In this document: positions 35,278 through 46,335 of the stretch, one piece after another
Numbering within the stretch: position 1 is the first letter of the stretch
Layout of the letters: each line of letters opens with the position of its first letter
Assembly (NCBI RefSeq): GCF_033958435.1
Contig: NC_134144.1
Location: 6,752,010 to 6,816,009 of the forward strand
DNA from: Carettochelys insculpta
Lineage: Eukaryota; Chordata; Testudines; Carettochelyidae
DNA length: 64,000 nt
Direction of reading: 5' to 3'
Notes under the pieces: generated by a model
The model's database searches: none
Told to the model about the DNA's origin: nothing
What the model saw: the letters and a program-made list of their open reading frames with translations, nothing else
Program-made: the position numbers and the translations under genes

Positions 35278-35401
35278 CTATTGACTTAGTGGGTTTTACC
35301 CTCGGAAGGCCTTGGCCTAATAAATTTGCTAGTCCCAAAGGTGCCACAGGACTGCTGGCTGTTTGTGAAGCTACAGACTAACACAGCTACCCCTTTGAGA
35401 C
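35278..35401. mobile_element. Penelope-type terminal fragment
   Basis: 'ggcctaataaatttgctagt', then 'aaaggtgccacaggactgct' and 'acagactaacacagctaccc'. Matches the right arm and 3' terminus of the 28360 and 47343 insertions. Confidence 0.7.
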
Positions 35402-35985
35402 TGTTGACTTTGGAGTTGTTTGTGACTTACACAGGTGTAAGCAAGAAGAAAATCAGGCTCCATGCATTTTTCAAGAACGAAGCGTAACATTTCCACTAAG
35501 TAAATTTTAATGTCAGTCTGTTTGCCAAATGGAGTTGCCTCCCTCCTTGGTTATGCAAAAACAAATTTAATAGATTCGCTAGTCCCTTAGCCTGGCACAG
35601 GAGAGTGTTACACACCCCTGGTACATACACTTGTCCAAGTGACAGATGATACTCTTACAATAGGTGCTTTTGTCTTTTCCTTTATCGTGCAGTGGGGTGC
35701 CACTGTGCGTTACTACCTCTGTGAGTGTGTTTTTAATAGTGACCTTTCCTTTTTCAGTTCTGTTAGCCCCAGCTGGGGATCAAAACTTTTAATGAGACTC
35801 TTGGGATCTTCAGAATCTCATTTTTGGGGGACGGGGTGGGAAGAGCAATAACTCTCAGAATAGAGGATAAAATGCACAGCAGCATCTTGTAATATTCAAG
35901 CTAGAAAACCTAGTAAAATAGGAGCATAACATCTGCTAATATTTTTTGCTGGTGATGGTTGCACTTAGTCATGGTTTAAAAATGA

Positions 35986-35986
<1 letters not shown>

Positions 35987-36025
<39 letters not shown>
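35987..36025. repeat. (GT)n microsatellite
   Basis: About 19 uninterrupted GT units. Confidence 0.97.
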
Positions 36026-36033
<8 letters not shown>

Positions 36034-36265
36034 AGTGCTAAGGGCTTACTACAGCACAGCTTTATATGTTATTGGTGATTAATTAGTACATGAGACCAGA
36101 TTGCATTATCTAGAGAGGCCATATAAAAAATAGTTACTCTTAAAGTGTAAACTAGAGTCAGTTGGAAAGTTATACTCAGAAGGAATGAAAATCAATTTTG
36201 TGCCCCTCTTTCTCCCTACCCCATAGAGAACTGGATTCTAACTGTCTACTCCAATAATCTGAAAT

Positions 36266-36372
36266 CCGGAGAAGTGGGTCTTACCTGAAATAACTAATAA
36301 CCGAATAACTTTGTTAGGCTTTAGGGTACCCCAGGACTGTTTGGTGTTTGTGAATGCGTGCTGTTAGCTTCA
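36266..36372. mobile_element. Penelope-type terminal fragment, degenerate
   Basis: 'agaagtgggtcttacctgaa' then 'tttgttaggctttagggta' and 'ccaggactgtttggtgtttg'. Diverged right arm of the family. Confidence 0.5.
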
Positions 36373-36639
36373 GACTTCTAGGTGGCTGCTTTTAATGGTA
36401 GGTGATTGTGTCAGGAGGTTTTGAAGAGTGAGCGATAATAAAATGAAGAAAATTGCATTAAACTTGGAAAAACTTCTGGTTTCAGGCTTGATGTTCTTGA
36501 GAAAAAATCAGGATTTTTTTTTTAATTTTTATTTATTTTACAACCTGGTTATAGTTGTATTAAAGAGACAATGAGGGTGAATAATGTATTTTCCACCTGT
36601 AAGAGACAAGCTGTCAAGCTTATCTTAAGAATAGCTCTC

Positions 36640-36716
36640 TGTTAGCTTTAAACTTTCTCTCTTTCACCAGCAGTTGGTCCAATAAAATATGTGACACCCC
36701 CAACTTCTGTTTCTGG
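36640..36716. mobile_element. Penelope-type terminal fragment ('ttggtccaataaaa' subtype)
   Basis: 'ctttcaccagcagttggtcc' and 'aataaaatatgtgacacccc'. The same subtype occurs at 39337 and 57776. Confidence 0.55.
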
Positions 36717-38119
36717 GTGATGTTTGACATTAGACTCGCTGTTCTGTTTGTGAGTTTTAGAAAAGGCATCAAAAAGTTTGTTTTGTTGCATACATATGCT
36801 TTTGTTGTACAGTCAAGAACAAGAACGACCCTAGCTTTCAGGAAAGAAAGATGTTTCTAGTGCAGTTTACTTGTAGGCATTGTACAGTGCAAGAAAGGAC
36901 ATAAGAGGGGAATTTGGGGATTTCTCTTTAACTTAATTCTTTTGTGTTAAATGTGTAGCCCTAGGGTGAAATCAAAGAGAAGATTATGTAAATAGGTTTT
37001 GTCTCAGGGGTAAACAAAATAGAACTCACCTCCTGTACTCTCTGTGTGTTTGATACTGGATAGGTCTGATCCATGCAGACCTATGAAATAAGGCAGCAGG
37101 GATGACCTGTTTAGCAAAGTCCTTGTGAAGAGCCGAGGAGATCCCCACAGTAGCAGAATTCCCTTCCTTGGAGACATGCAAGTCTCCCTAGCCCCAGATG
37201 AAGAGGGAACCTTCACAGAGCAACCAGCATGATGTCAGGTTTCTGAGACTAGCAAGGGCGCTCAAGGGGGATGTGGGTGTGAACATTTTTTCAACAGCCT
37301 GCATGTTGCTGCACCATAGCCAGAGTGCTTTCAAGTGACAAGATGGGATTAGCAACCCTCCATATGCAGACTTCGGAGGAGGTCTAACTAGCTGTGCTCT
37401 AAGGAGTTGAGGGTTGTGTGCCTGGAAGGTTGTTTTGCAGCCGACAACTTGCTCTGTTTTGTTTTGCTGTTGATGCTACTGGATGCCAGCCAGCATTTGG
37501 CTGACAGAAACAGGAGAGTAAGATAAAATAAGACACTGACAGCAATCTTCCAGGTCCTAAGCACTTACAGCCTTGTTTTCTGAGGTGATGAATGTGCAGG
37601 GTTCCAATGGATTTGAATGGGAAATATGAAGGGTCAGCACCGATGCATGTTTGTTGTTCCAGATACAATATGTACAATAGAGATAGCTATATAAAAACTG
37701 CACACAAGCTACAAATGTGTATTCTCTCTCTCTCTCTTGCATGTGCACACACTCAGTCTCTCCACTTGATGCAAAGTGCATTTTGACTATGCTGCATTTT
37801 ATTCCTAATTGTAGTGGGATAAAAATAATATTGTGGCTGAGACAGGGCATTTGGGATCAGGAGAGTGGAGTCCTATGCCTCAGTTTGCTGCAGACTTCCT
37901 CTGTTGCTGAATGTGACAAGTCCACATTGACAATAGACTTGATTTAATTTGGGCTTGTTGTACTGATACCCTGAAAATTTTGGGCCCAGCCAAAGTCAGT
38001 GGGAACTGCAGGTTCTCAGCACCTTTAATAATCATGCTCCAGAGGCTTTCAAAGAAAAGGTGGGAGTGGAACCTTGGCCCTTGCGTTCCTAAAGCGAGGA
38101 CCATGCAGTGAACTGAAGC
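36717..38119. other. Intronic, no gene recognised
   Basis: Unassigned DNA, with a (TC)n run at 37721-37738. Confidence 0.35.
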
Positions 38120-38262
38120 CACCCTGTGAGACTCAGAGCAAGTCAGCTAACTTCTCTGTGCCTCGGTTTCTTCATCTTGAAATGGGAATATTTCACTCTC
38201 TTGTCTTACGGGGATGTTTGTGAAGGTAAACAAGTTCAAAAACTGAGTCACTGAGCTCTGGT
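38120..38262 (-). repeat. MIR-type SINE, reverse orientation
   Basis: 'gagcaagtcagctaacttct' and 'ctgtgcctcggtttcttcat' followed by 'ttgaaatgggaata'. Lies head-to-head with the MIR at 38312. Confidence 0.7.
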
Positions 38263-38311
38263 ATAAAGTCCTGGGTAAAAGCAATCCATAATTATGGTGA
38301 TGGTTAGATTT

Positions 38312-38445
38312 CAAAGTACCTTACAAAGGGGGCAATACCATTTTACAAATGGGGAAACTGAGGCACAGTGAGCCCATTAACTTTCCTCAGGTCTCCCAGC
38401 AGTCCAGTGGCATAGCTAGGAATTCATCCCAGGTCTTTCAATTTA
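38312..38445 (+). repeat. MIR-type SINE
   Basis: 'accattttacaaatggggaa' and 'actgaggcacagtgagccca', then 'cagtggcatagctaggaatt'. Plus-strand order. Confidence 0.75.
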
Positions 38446-39336
38446 ATTGGTTACTGTGAATCATCTGCATGCAAACAAAACTGGAGCAGGTTATAACAAA
38501 ATTGAAATTTGCAACTTGGATTTTAAAAAGATGAGATTTTCATAACGTTTTCTAGAAAATGTCTCGGTGATTTTTTTTGACCAGTAATGTGTACAATGTA
38601 GTAATTGTACATATTTGAGGCCAGACTGTGGTTTGTCCTGAACATCCACACAGGTGAGCAAATAGTAGTAAAGCTTCCTCTGTGCTGGTTACTCATACTG
38701 TGATGAGGAGCATGCTGTAAAAAGCTGTCTCTGTGGGCTGCTACATTCCTGCCCACTCCTGTATATGGAGCATGTGCTAGGAGGGGCAGGGAACGAATGA
38801 GAACCCAGACCCAGATCTAGTGACAAAAGTTATGGTTTAGCTCTCCATGTGACCTGGTATCTTAGTAGAAATAAATATCCATTCCACTCAGCAAATAAGG
38901 AGCAAAAATATTTCATGATGTTTAATGTTTTGATGGCTGGTTTTACAGTGCCCCGGGGGTGGGCTCTTTTCTTCTGTATAGGTCTTCTACAATGCATTCG
39001 TTCCTTGGTACCATTTGTGTTTTGGTGCATAGTGGGAATGTATTTGTACAGTCCTGCAGTTAGCAAGTCCCCTCTAGGTGGCCTTTGATCGCCTGGGTTT
39101 TTGTTAAAATCGGTGTATGTGCCCCAAGCAACTTTGAAACTTCTGAACCTTCTAATTTTTTTTGGAACTATTAAATATTTAGGGTGGCGACATAGTAGGG
39201 TAACAAATCAGCATAATAGTGAGGGACTTGATAACTCAGGGTACTCGTTGGGGAAATGAGGGAAGCTTTCACCTTCTGGGTCAACTCTAACCTTGGCTGA
39301 AATTGTCCTAGATAATAGCTGTCCTGTAACCTTTAT
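38446..39336. other. Intronic, no feature recognised
   Basis: Unassigned DNA. Confidence 0.35.
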
Positions 39337-39440
39337 GAGAGACACAAGGTGGAGGAGGTAATGTGGTAACTGGACCAACTTCTCTTGGTGAGAAAGATGA
39401 GCTTTTGAGACACCCATGGCTCTTCTTTGAGTCTTCAAGT
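39337..39440. mobile_element. Penelope-type terminal fragment ('ttggtccaataaaa' subtype, reverse)
   Basis: 'acaaggtggaggaggtaatg' then 'gaccaacttctcttggtgag' and 'aaagatgagcttttgagaca' are the reverse complement of the 36640 and 57880 fragments. The 153-codon frame from 39363 begins in this repeat and crosses GC-rich unassigned DNA; not treated as a gene. Confidence 0.6.
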
Positions 39441-40353
39441 TCTGACATGCCTGTGTCTGTTCTGTGGCTGGACAGTGAGGCTATGGGATGTTCATTAGAT
39501 CAGCTAGTGGAGACAACAGCTGCTGAGGTCCCTGGGGCAAGGGGGGAGGGGAACGAGAAAGGGCAGGGCCAAAGGCCAAAGAGGCAGGGCCTAGGGCAAT
39601 CAGCCCTCAGCATTGCTTGGACCACTGCCATCACACTTGAAAGGGGTTCCGGGGGCAACCCTTGTCCCCCAACCCGTGCGCTCTGCCCATCGGCAGGCCT
39701 GAGAGCAGCTTTCAGTAACTGGTCAACATTTTCAGATGTCAGCTCTGAAGGTGAGGGATCTAAAATCATACTGAGACAGCTAAATAAGGGGACTGATTCC
39801 CCCCACCGGCTCACCTCCCCCTAGTTCTCAGGGGCTTTGCTGGAATTTGGATTACTCCTTAGCGGTCTGAAACACAGCCCACTGGAGTGAATCAATGACT
39901 CCCAGGCTGTAAGAGAGTACACAGGGAAAGGTCACAGGCAATAGGATGCCCATATCCACTTGTAGACACGAACTGTGAACCAAAACACAGCTGGCATAGT
40001 AGTTCTCATTCAAGGCCTGTTTGCCTTGGTAGCTTGAAAGCAGTGGTTGGTGTCTTGTATCTGTTCCCTCCGGCATGCAACGTGTCTGTGCAAGAGCTCT
40101 GATTTGGAGATTATCTTTGCAATTTCTGTGCCCTGCTTCATTAAATTAATTTGTTTTGAACAAGTTTGCCTGTCAGGAGAGCACACTTCAGTGAACTGGC
40201 TGCGTAGCTTTTTCTATCAGGAAGGCTGCTATTGGTTCTATCTGCCACTGCTACAACTAGGTGCAAAGGAAGATAAATATTTTTAATTGCTCATTCTCTG
40301 TGGTCCACCACTCCTTTGTAGCCCTTGCATTCAGTGTTTCTAGGAAAGGAAAC

Positions 40354-40589
40354 AAGTATCAGAGCGGTAACCATGTTAGTCTGTATCTTCGAGAACAACA
40401 AGAAGTCCTGTGGCACCTTATAGACTAACAGATATTTTGGAGCATAAGCTTTCGTGGGCAAAGACCCGCTTCATCAGATGTATTTGTTGAGTTTAGATGT
40501 ATCCGATGAAGCGGGTCTTTGCTCACGAAAGCTTATGCTCCAAAATATCTGTTAGTCTGTGAGGTGCCACAGGACTTCTTGTTCTGTTC
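40354..40589. mobile_element. Penelope-type hairpin insertion with 10 bp target duplication (opposite orientation)
   Basis: Begins 'aagtatcagagcggtaacca', the reverse complement of the 3' terminus of the 28360 copy. Two arms ('tatagactaacagatatttt' against 'aaaatatctgttagtctgtg') meet near 'gatgtatttgttgag'. It is flanked by 'ggaaaggaaa' at 40343-40352 and 40590-40599. Confidence 0.8.
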
Positions 40590-40661
40590 GGAAAGGAAAG
40601 TTTATTTTGTGATTTAAGACACTGGAAAATCTGGATACTGTTCATTGTTCTTTTACAGAAT

Positions 40662-40735
40662 CCCTTGGTAACTTGGGCAAGTCACTTAATTTCTCTGTGC
40701 CTTCATTTCCCTCGGCAAAGTGGGAATAAAATAGC
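40662..40735 (-). repeat. MIR-type SINE, reverse orientation
   Basis: 'cttgggcaagtcacttaatt' and 'tctctgtgccttcatttccc' with 'aaagtgggaataaaatag'. Confidence 0.7.
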
Positions 40736-40754
40736 TTTCTTTTGCCTATCGTTT

Positions 40755-40840
40755 CTGTTTAGAATAGATTGTGCAAGGGGCTGTACATGCACATAGACAG
40801 CCACATCCTGCCCCGAAGCATGCACAGTCAGGCCATGATT
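40755..40840 (-). repeat. L2/MIR-type tail, reverse orientation
   Basis: 'gtgcaaggggctgtacatgc' then 'cagccacatcctgccccgaa'. Same type as 27020. Confidence 0.5.
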
Positions 40841-40859
40841 GTTTCTGGGGTGTCTAGAC

Positions 40860-41294
40860 CGGGGTGGCCAACCAGTTAGGGATGAAGAGCCATGTGGGTA
40901 GAGATCAAGAGCCATGTATTACATATATCTAGCTAGATTAAAATATATATCCATAGATAGAAATAAATGTAGAACACGTGGCTCAATGCTCTTCCCCAGA
41001 ACCAGACGCTCCCGGCCCTCACTCCTCCATCCCCTCCTCCAGAATCAGCTCCTTGCTATAACCCCATCCCTCCCCAGAGCCAGGCATCCCCTGCCCCCCT
41101 TCCCCCTGCTCTAACTCCGATAACCCCGCTCTAACCCCGCTCTAAGTCGCCAGAGCCACAGCCATCTCCCCAGAGCTGCTACTGTGACATGCTTCTCCCA
41201 CCAAGTGGTGGGGTGTGTTTACAGAGTGGCGGATGACATTCCCTGTGCATGGCTCTCATTTAATGACTCAAAGAGCTGCAGGTTGGCCACCTCC
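40860..41294. mobile_element. hAT-type MITE, about 435 bp, just upstream of a Helios exon
   Basis: Ends 'ggggtggccaaccagttagg' and 'gctgcaggttggccacctcc' form an inverted repeat. 'gaagagccatgtgg' and 'catggctctcatttaatga' flank a diverged C-rich interior. The right end is 118 bases from the exon acceptor at 41411-41412. Confidence 0.75.
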
Positions 41295-41412
41295 ATGCTC
41301 TGTACATTACTGTAGTCTAATACTTAAGAATAATGCTAATTGGTCATGGCATTAGTAAATGGGTAATGAGGAAAAAGACTGATTTTTGTTTATGTATTTG
41401 TTAATGTTTCAG

Positions 41413-41679
41413 CAAATTCAGTAAAGCTAGAAATGCAAAGCGATGAGGAGCCTGACAGGAAGCCCCTGAGCTGCGAAGATGAGATCAGGGGTCATGATGA
41501 AGGAAGCAGCTTAGAAGAGCCCCTCATTGAGAACCACGATATGGTGGACAGCAGAAAGATCCAGGAGCTGTCAGGCGAGGGAGGAATCCGGCTTCCGAAT
41601 GGTAAACTGAAATGTGACGTCTGTGGCATGGTTTGCATTGGGCCCAATGTGCTTATGGTACATAAAAGGAGCCACACTG
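41413..41679 (+). CDS. IKZF2: IKZF2 (Helios) internal exon: acidic linker and zinc finger 1
   Basis: This is an internal coding exon of an Ikaros-family DNA-binding transcription factor, which acts in the nucleus of lymphoid and other cells. The acceptor AG is at 41411-41412. The first two bases finish a codon begun in the previous exon. The frame then reads [12 protein letters not shown], an acidic stretch with [14 protein letters not shown], then [12 protein letters not shown]. Zinc finger 1 is C-x2-C-x12-H-x3-H, with Cys codons at 41613 and 41622 and His codons at 41661 and 41673. The donor is G|gtaagc at 41680, splitting a Gly codon. The length is 267 bp, so skipping keeps the frame. The [10 protein letters not shown] and EEPLIE stretches match Helios as I know it rather than Ikaros, Aiolos or Eos. 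Reading through the donor reaches a stop at 41721-41723. Exon numbering and the upstream exon cannot be given from this window. Confidence 0.93.
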
Positions 41680-42028
41680 GTAAGCAGCTGAAAGAAAAAC
41701 TGATGACTGCCTGTGGCATCTGATGTTGATATTACCTGACAGCTCTTCTCTTGCCTTCGTACTCAAGAGTGACAGTAGAGATGGCGGTGTGGGGGAATGG
41801 GATAGATTTGCTTTTTTCAAAATTTTGGTGGCAGTTCTGTTGTTGGCATGCAAAAAGCACCCAGGGGGTCGAGTGCCAGCTTTCAGTTCTTAGGAATAGC
41901 ACAGAAAAGAAAGCTGGAAATCAAACTTAACCAGTCTTGCCTAGCCATAAAATGGTGAGAGGTCAGTGCAAGTCGAACTGACTGCTATCGTTTTTTCATG
42001 CCTTTAACGTACGTGTGATCGTCAACAC

Positions 42029-42312
42029 TTGGGCTATGTCTACACTCAGGGTCAATCTTCCAGGGTTTGATTTCACACACCTGATAGGGGTGCCTGAAAT
42101 TGATGTACAAGAGGTCGGCAGTAGACCCCTGTACTCTTCGTGTATTGTGAGGAGAAAGGGAGGTCGATGGGAGAAACTCTCCTGACAACTTTCTTCAGTG
42201 AGGATGGCCAGGTAAGTCAAATGCAGATGCATAATTCTAGCTCTGACAGTTGCATAGCTAGAATCGACATATCTGCAATTGACTTACTTTGCCTAGTTTA
42301 GACATAGCGTAA
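42029..42312 (+). mobile_element. 'ctatgtctacact'-group MITE with 'gtcaattttagct' interior
   Basis: Left end 'gggctatgtctacactcagg', right end 'gcctagtttagacatagc'. Interior 'ggtcgatgggagaaactctc', 'gaggatggccaggtaagtca' and 'gttgcatagctagaatcgac'. Well-preserved member. Confidence 0.8.
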
Positions 42313-42404
42313 GTGGCTACAGTTTTTAGGTTTGCAGCTTTGAGGCTTCGCGGTGGGACGTGTAAGTATCTGGGGAAAGCATTGGGCTGCACTCACATTG
42401 AAAC

Positions 42405-42502
42405 TCCGGTTCAAGAAAACGTTTAAGCATAAGTACTGAGACTTAAGCATATCTTTAAAGTTAAGCACATGCTTAGGTGCTTTCCTGAATCAGGGCCTGA
42501 AG
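42405..42502. repeat. Dispersed 'ttaagcacatgctta' repeat
   Basis: 'agttaagcacatgcttaggt' followed by 'gctttcctgaatcagggcc'. Related to 12851 and 54296. Confidence 0.45.
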
Positions 42503-42559
42503 GGAACACATGCTTTCATCACACGTTCTGAGACAGAGAAAGTTCTAAGATGCCTTCAA

Positions 42560-42585
42560 TACTGTTAGTGGTGTGAAGCAGAGCC

Positions 42586-42616
<31 letters not shown>

Positions 42617-42995
42617 GATATTGTGCTTAGGAACTCGTTGGGTGGAGGGATTTTAAAAAGAGTAAGAAAAAAACTTCTGAGATTTTTCCAGGACTTCCGC
42701 CTCTCCTTCTGGAATAGGACTGGAGCAGCTATCGGCCCCCAGGCTGCCAGAGAAGTGGCCACTGGAACAGCTGGCAGTAGCCAGCCCTGGGTTGCCAAAC
42801 AGCTAACTGGCAGCTTGCCATTGGATCAGTGGTCCCCAGCTCACTGGAGCCGTGGCCAGGGCTAAGCCAGTGCCTCTGAGCCTGGAGAAGCAACAATCAG
42901 CTCCTTCTGCAATATATTTTTAGTAAAAGCCTCAGGGACAGGTCACAGATTTCCGTGACTTTTGCTAATAATATCTGTGACAGAACCTTAACCTT
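42560..42995. repeat. Degenerate dispersed repeat containing a poly-C tract
   Basis: The right part 'gtcacagatttccgtgactt' and 'atatctgtgacagaacctta' has the sound of an old sauropsid DNA repeat. The left part holds 27 C at 42590-42616. Both ends are uncertain. Confidence 0.35.
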
Positions 42996-43404
42996 AATTG
43001 TAAGCTAGTGCTCTTTACAGATTTGATACAAATTGGAGAAAAGGTATAATACAAAATGCTGCCAAACTTCGTCTGGTGCATTCATGATTGCAGACAGATT
43101 GGCAAGTCTGGCAGCTGGCGATCTTGATTGACAATTTGACATCGCACTTCCAGAAGGGTCAAACAGAAAGGTCGAAGCATGGAGTCTCCAGGTTTTAAAC
43201 AGTTCTGAAAGGTTTTTTTTCAATGGTTGTGCACACATGAAAGTATATGTACAGTAGGTACATCAAAGGCTGCATTGTCCATCCTCAGTACCTACCTTAG
43301 ACTGCCTACATTTTATAATTTGGCAGAGTAACTGGGGCATCCCCCTAGAATAAGGGGCCAGTGCAGTCGAGGCACAGCACAGTAGAAGGCAGGAAGCAGG
43401 TGGA

Positions 43405-43615
43405 CAACAATGTTCCTGCTAATCTTTTGCATCCATGTACAGACTTTCTCCATCCACGTGTGGAATAATTTTATGTGCACTGAGGCATGTGTGAATGTGC
43501 ACCACCAAGAGAAACAAAAGCCCTCGCTGTGGGTGCTCTGCTCCTCAGCTAGATGGCGTTTGATTCTTTCTTGATTGGGTGGCTGCACAAGCACCCAGCT
43601 TACAAGGAGCACTGG
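43405..43615. mobile_element. hAT-type MITE of the 'gttccctctaagctg' kind, copy 1
   Basis: 'aatgttcctgctaatctttt' at the left and 'ccagcttacaaggagcactg' at the right are inverted. 'ggtggctgcacaagcaccca' and 'gtgtgaatgtgcaccacc' recur in the 45108 and 59402 copies. Confidence 0.6.
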
Positions 43616-45107
43616 AGGACAGGATCCCCTTCCCCACACGGGCAGTGACACCGACCTCCTGGAACCCAGTCTGGACGCCTACCACTACTCTTGAGCAGAG
43701 ACTAGGAACAAAGCAGAGAACAGCTCCTCCATGTGTCTCCAGCCATAGCTGCTGTTCTTTCCATCCCTCCCATGGCAGAAGCCACTTACTACAGCTAACC
43801 AGACATTTAGCATCCGGTCAGAAAACCAAGCATGTGGCAACCCCTGATTTATGTGCCTAATTTTAAAAAAGAAAAAAAAAAAAGCCTAAGGTGCTGAGCA
43901 CTGGCAGGTCCTTAGATGAGAGAGAAGCTGTATCAGCACAGCTAAAACTCAAGGCACATTTATTCAGGTGCTTCAACAAAGGAGTGATTTGGGTTCCTGA
44001 CCTTTTATTCACCCACAGTTAAACAACCTTCACCTTGGACCATGCAGGCTAATGCGGCTGTATGTGCGTGGCTAGCTCAGGGTTACGTAATACCTTTCAA
44101 GTTTCCATGCAGTGTTCCAGCTCTGTGCCCTGAGCAGAGAGGCTGTGATGTGCTGCTCTATACAGATGATTTCGAGCATGCAGAAATGACCTTTCCTCTC
44201 CCCTTCGTAATCCAGCGGGCCTGTTGGTTTATTTCAAATGCTGCTGCTTCACTGTCTGCAATGGCAGCTCCACAGAAGGAGGGATTTTGCTTGGACATCC
44301 ACAACCTGGTCTTTAATGGCAAGGAACTAATGTTCAAAATGCAGCCGGCAGGGCAGTATTTAAAACAATACACTGATGTTTCATCATTAGGTATCCTTAA
44401 TGGGCAAGACTGAGAGCTCTCTTGGGCTGCTTGTGGCTGTTCAGCCCCCCTCCGGGGAACTCTGGGAAGGAATTGTGTGCCAGAGGCACCACCCCTTTTC
44501 CACTGGGAAGGAATAGTGGATTCAATCTCACTCTTCTGTGATGCAACAGAGTCCCTGTCTCACTGCCTCCAGCAAACTCCACTGGCCCATGTGTGCATGG
44601 GGGCTGGCTTCCCTTTCTTTTCCTGAATGGCTAGTAGGCCCCTTGTGCTGCAAGGCACAGATCTAAGATGCTTCCCCTCCACAAAACTGTAGCTCTTGTC
44701 CCTAAAGACTGATGCCTTTCTGCCCCAAACACCGCAGCTTACAATCATAAACAGCTCTGCCTTAAGAGTGTGCAGATTGGATGTGCCTCACCCAGGGGAA
44801 GAAGGGATTGCAGGATGGCCCCTGACTACTTCCCATGATCTGCCTGAATGAGAGAGGAGGCGAAACAGTAGCCACTGCTGCTGAACAGAGGTGGATGAGA
44901 GAAGTCTGCTCTGGCTCTGGTTTGCTCCTGTGACGACACAACTTCAGGATGCCCCTGATCCAGGGCTTGTAGTAACCCCCCAATGGAACCCAGGATGCTA
45001 GTGCTGAGGTAGGAACCATTTCTGTAGACACTTCCCCCGCCACACACACACACACTTCTATGGCTTTGATAATTCAGACAAAGCAATTTCCAAATGCATG
45101 AGGGTAG
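43616..45107. other. Intronic, unassigned; contains a 123-codon open frame
   Basis: The plus-strand frame at 44042-44413 is open for 123 codons with no recognised domain, and no splice sites in register were identified. I do not annotate it as a gene. The rest shows nothing recognisable. Confidence 0.35.
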
Positions 45108-45265
45108 CCTTCACTGTTCCCTGTAAGCTGAGTGCTTGAGCTGCTGCCTAGCTAATCAGCAGAGCACCCATATCCCTGCAGGGTGGGTCGCATGTGTTTC
45201 TACTGGTGGTGCACCTCCACACATGTTTTGGTGCATGTAACAAAATTTACTCCACCCTGAATGGA
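45108..45265. mobile_element. hAT-type MITE of the 'gttccctctaagctg' kind, copy 2 (reverse)
   Basis: Begins 'actgttccctgtaagctgag' and includes 'gctaatcagcagagcaccc' and 'ggtggtgcacctccacacat'. Reverse orientation relative to copy 1; right end degraded. Confidence 0.55.
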
Positions 45266-45816
45266 AAAGAGAGAGAGGGAGAGAGAGAGAACACAAGTAA
45301 CCTAAAATTCGCATAGGGAGGTGATGTGATGCATGGCAGAGTGTTACAGGGCTGCAGCATCCCAGCTCATTTATTTTCCTCCTCTTCCAACCTCATTCTT
45401 TTCACTAAAAACCTCATACCTCTTGCTCTTGCGTATGGGGTGGGCTTGTCACAGCCCCTTTCTAAGAGTTTTCTGTTACTGCCATAGTTGGATATTTGGG
45501 TAAGATTGTCATTGGGTACTCTGGCATTCCTGTGTTGTGGTATCAAGGAAAAATTGAAGCAGGGTCATGAATCCAATTTTGTGCTCAGAATTACAAGGAA
45601 TTCTAATGTTTTAATTGTAAGTTTGTCGTCGTTCTTGGCTTGGCCCTTTGTGGGAATGAAAAAATCCAAACTCTCTTATATCTCTGCACTTTCAGTAGAG
45701 CTGATACTATATTGTGTACATTTAATGCTCTTCTGTGGCCGTGCTGTTGCCTCAGTGAGGCTTGTGTGACCCTTATATGTGCGTGCACACACACACTCTA
45801 CTTGATCTATCACCAT

Positions 45817-46004
45817 AATAACAACACTCACCTAGCACTTTCCATCAGCAGATCTCCAGGTGCTCTTAAAAGGAGGTCAGTATCATTATTTCCATTTACA
45901 GCTGGGGAAACTGAGTCATGAAGCTGTGAAGTGAGTTCCCAAGTGATGCAGAAGACTGATAGCAGAGCCAGAAATAGAACCCAATTTTCCTGAGTCTCGG
46001 GCCA
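45817..46004 (+). repeat. MIR-type SINE, long copy
   Basis: 'cacctagcactttccatcag', 'catttacagctggggaaact', 'gagttcccaagtgatgcaga' and 'agagccagaaatagaaccca' in plus-strand order. The best preserved MIR in the window. It directly abuts a MITE. Confidence 0.8.
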
Positions 46005-46005
46005 G

Positions 46006-46335
46006 TACAGCCTGAGCCCCTCTAGTCCTGGACACTCTCTCATCCAGCAACATCCATAATCTAGCACAAATTTAGTTAGCTGGACAGCCATTTATCATGG
46101 GCCTGGCCAACTTTCCTGTGGTCCCATAAAGTTTGTGTCCAGCCACCAGTCCTGGCTCTCAGTGTTCTGTGCTGTTGTTTAGCTGTAATTTGCCCCAAAT
46201 GTCTTCTAAGAGCCCAGTAATCAGCAGAAGTGTTGGTAACATGCTAGACAATATTGATCTCCTGTGGTCCAGTAAGTTCTTTCATCTGTTACTGGTTTAA
46301 TCCTGAGGGTGGCAGACAAGAAAGGTTGAACCTAT
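46006..46335 (+). mobile_element. 'ggttgaacct' MITE copy 10
   Basis: Left end 'tacagcctgagcccctctag', right end 'aagaaaggttgaacctata'. Inserted at the 3' edge of the MIR element, so it is younger than it. Interior typical. Confidence 0.82.

Larger units (their letters stand above)
1..41412 (+). other. IKZF2: IKZF2 upstream intron (5' part outside window)
   Basis: This is inferred to be intron because it precedes a phase-split internal Helios exon and no splice-flanked Ikaros-family exon was seen in any frame. In particular I found no segment encoding the short region that normally precedes NSVKLEMQ. It carries nine copies of the 'ggttgaacct' MITE, several 'ctatgtctacact' MITEs, CR1 ends, Penelope-type hairpins, MIR fragments, and repeat-free stretches listed separately. 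An unrelated nested gene or non-coding transcript cannot be excluded from sequence alone. Confidence 0.8.

Noticed and set aside
39363..39824. 153-codon plus-strand frame
   Set aside because: Starts in a Penelope-type terminal fragment and continues in GC-rich DNA; no recognisable domain.
41680..41723. Extension of the finger 1 exon to the stop at 41721-41723
   Set aside because: The donor gtaagc at 41680 and the exact phase match with the exon at 55337 show that splicing occurs before this tail.
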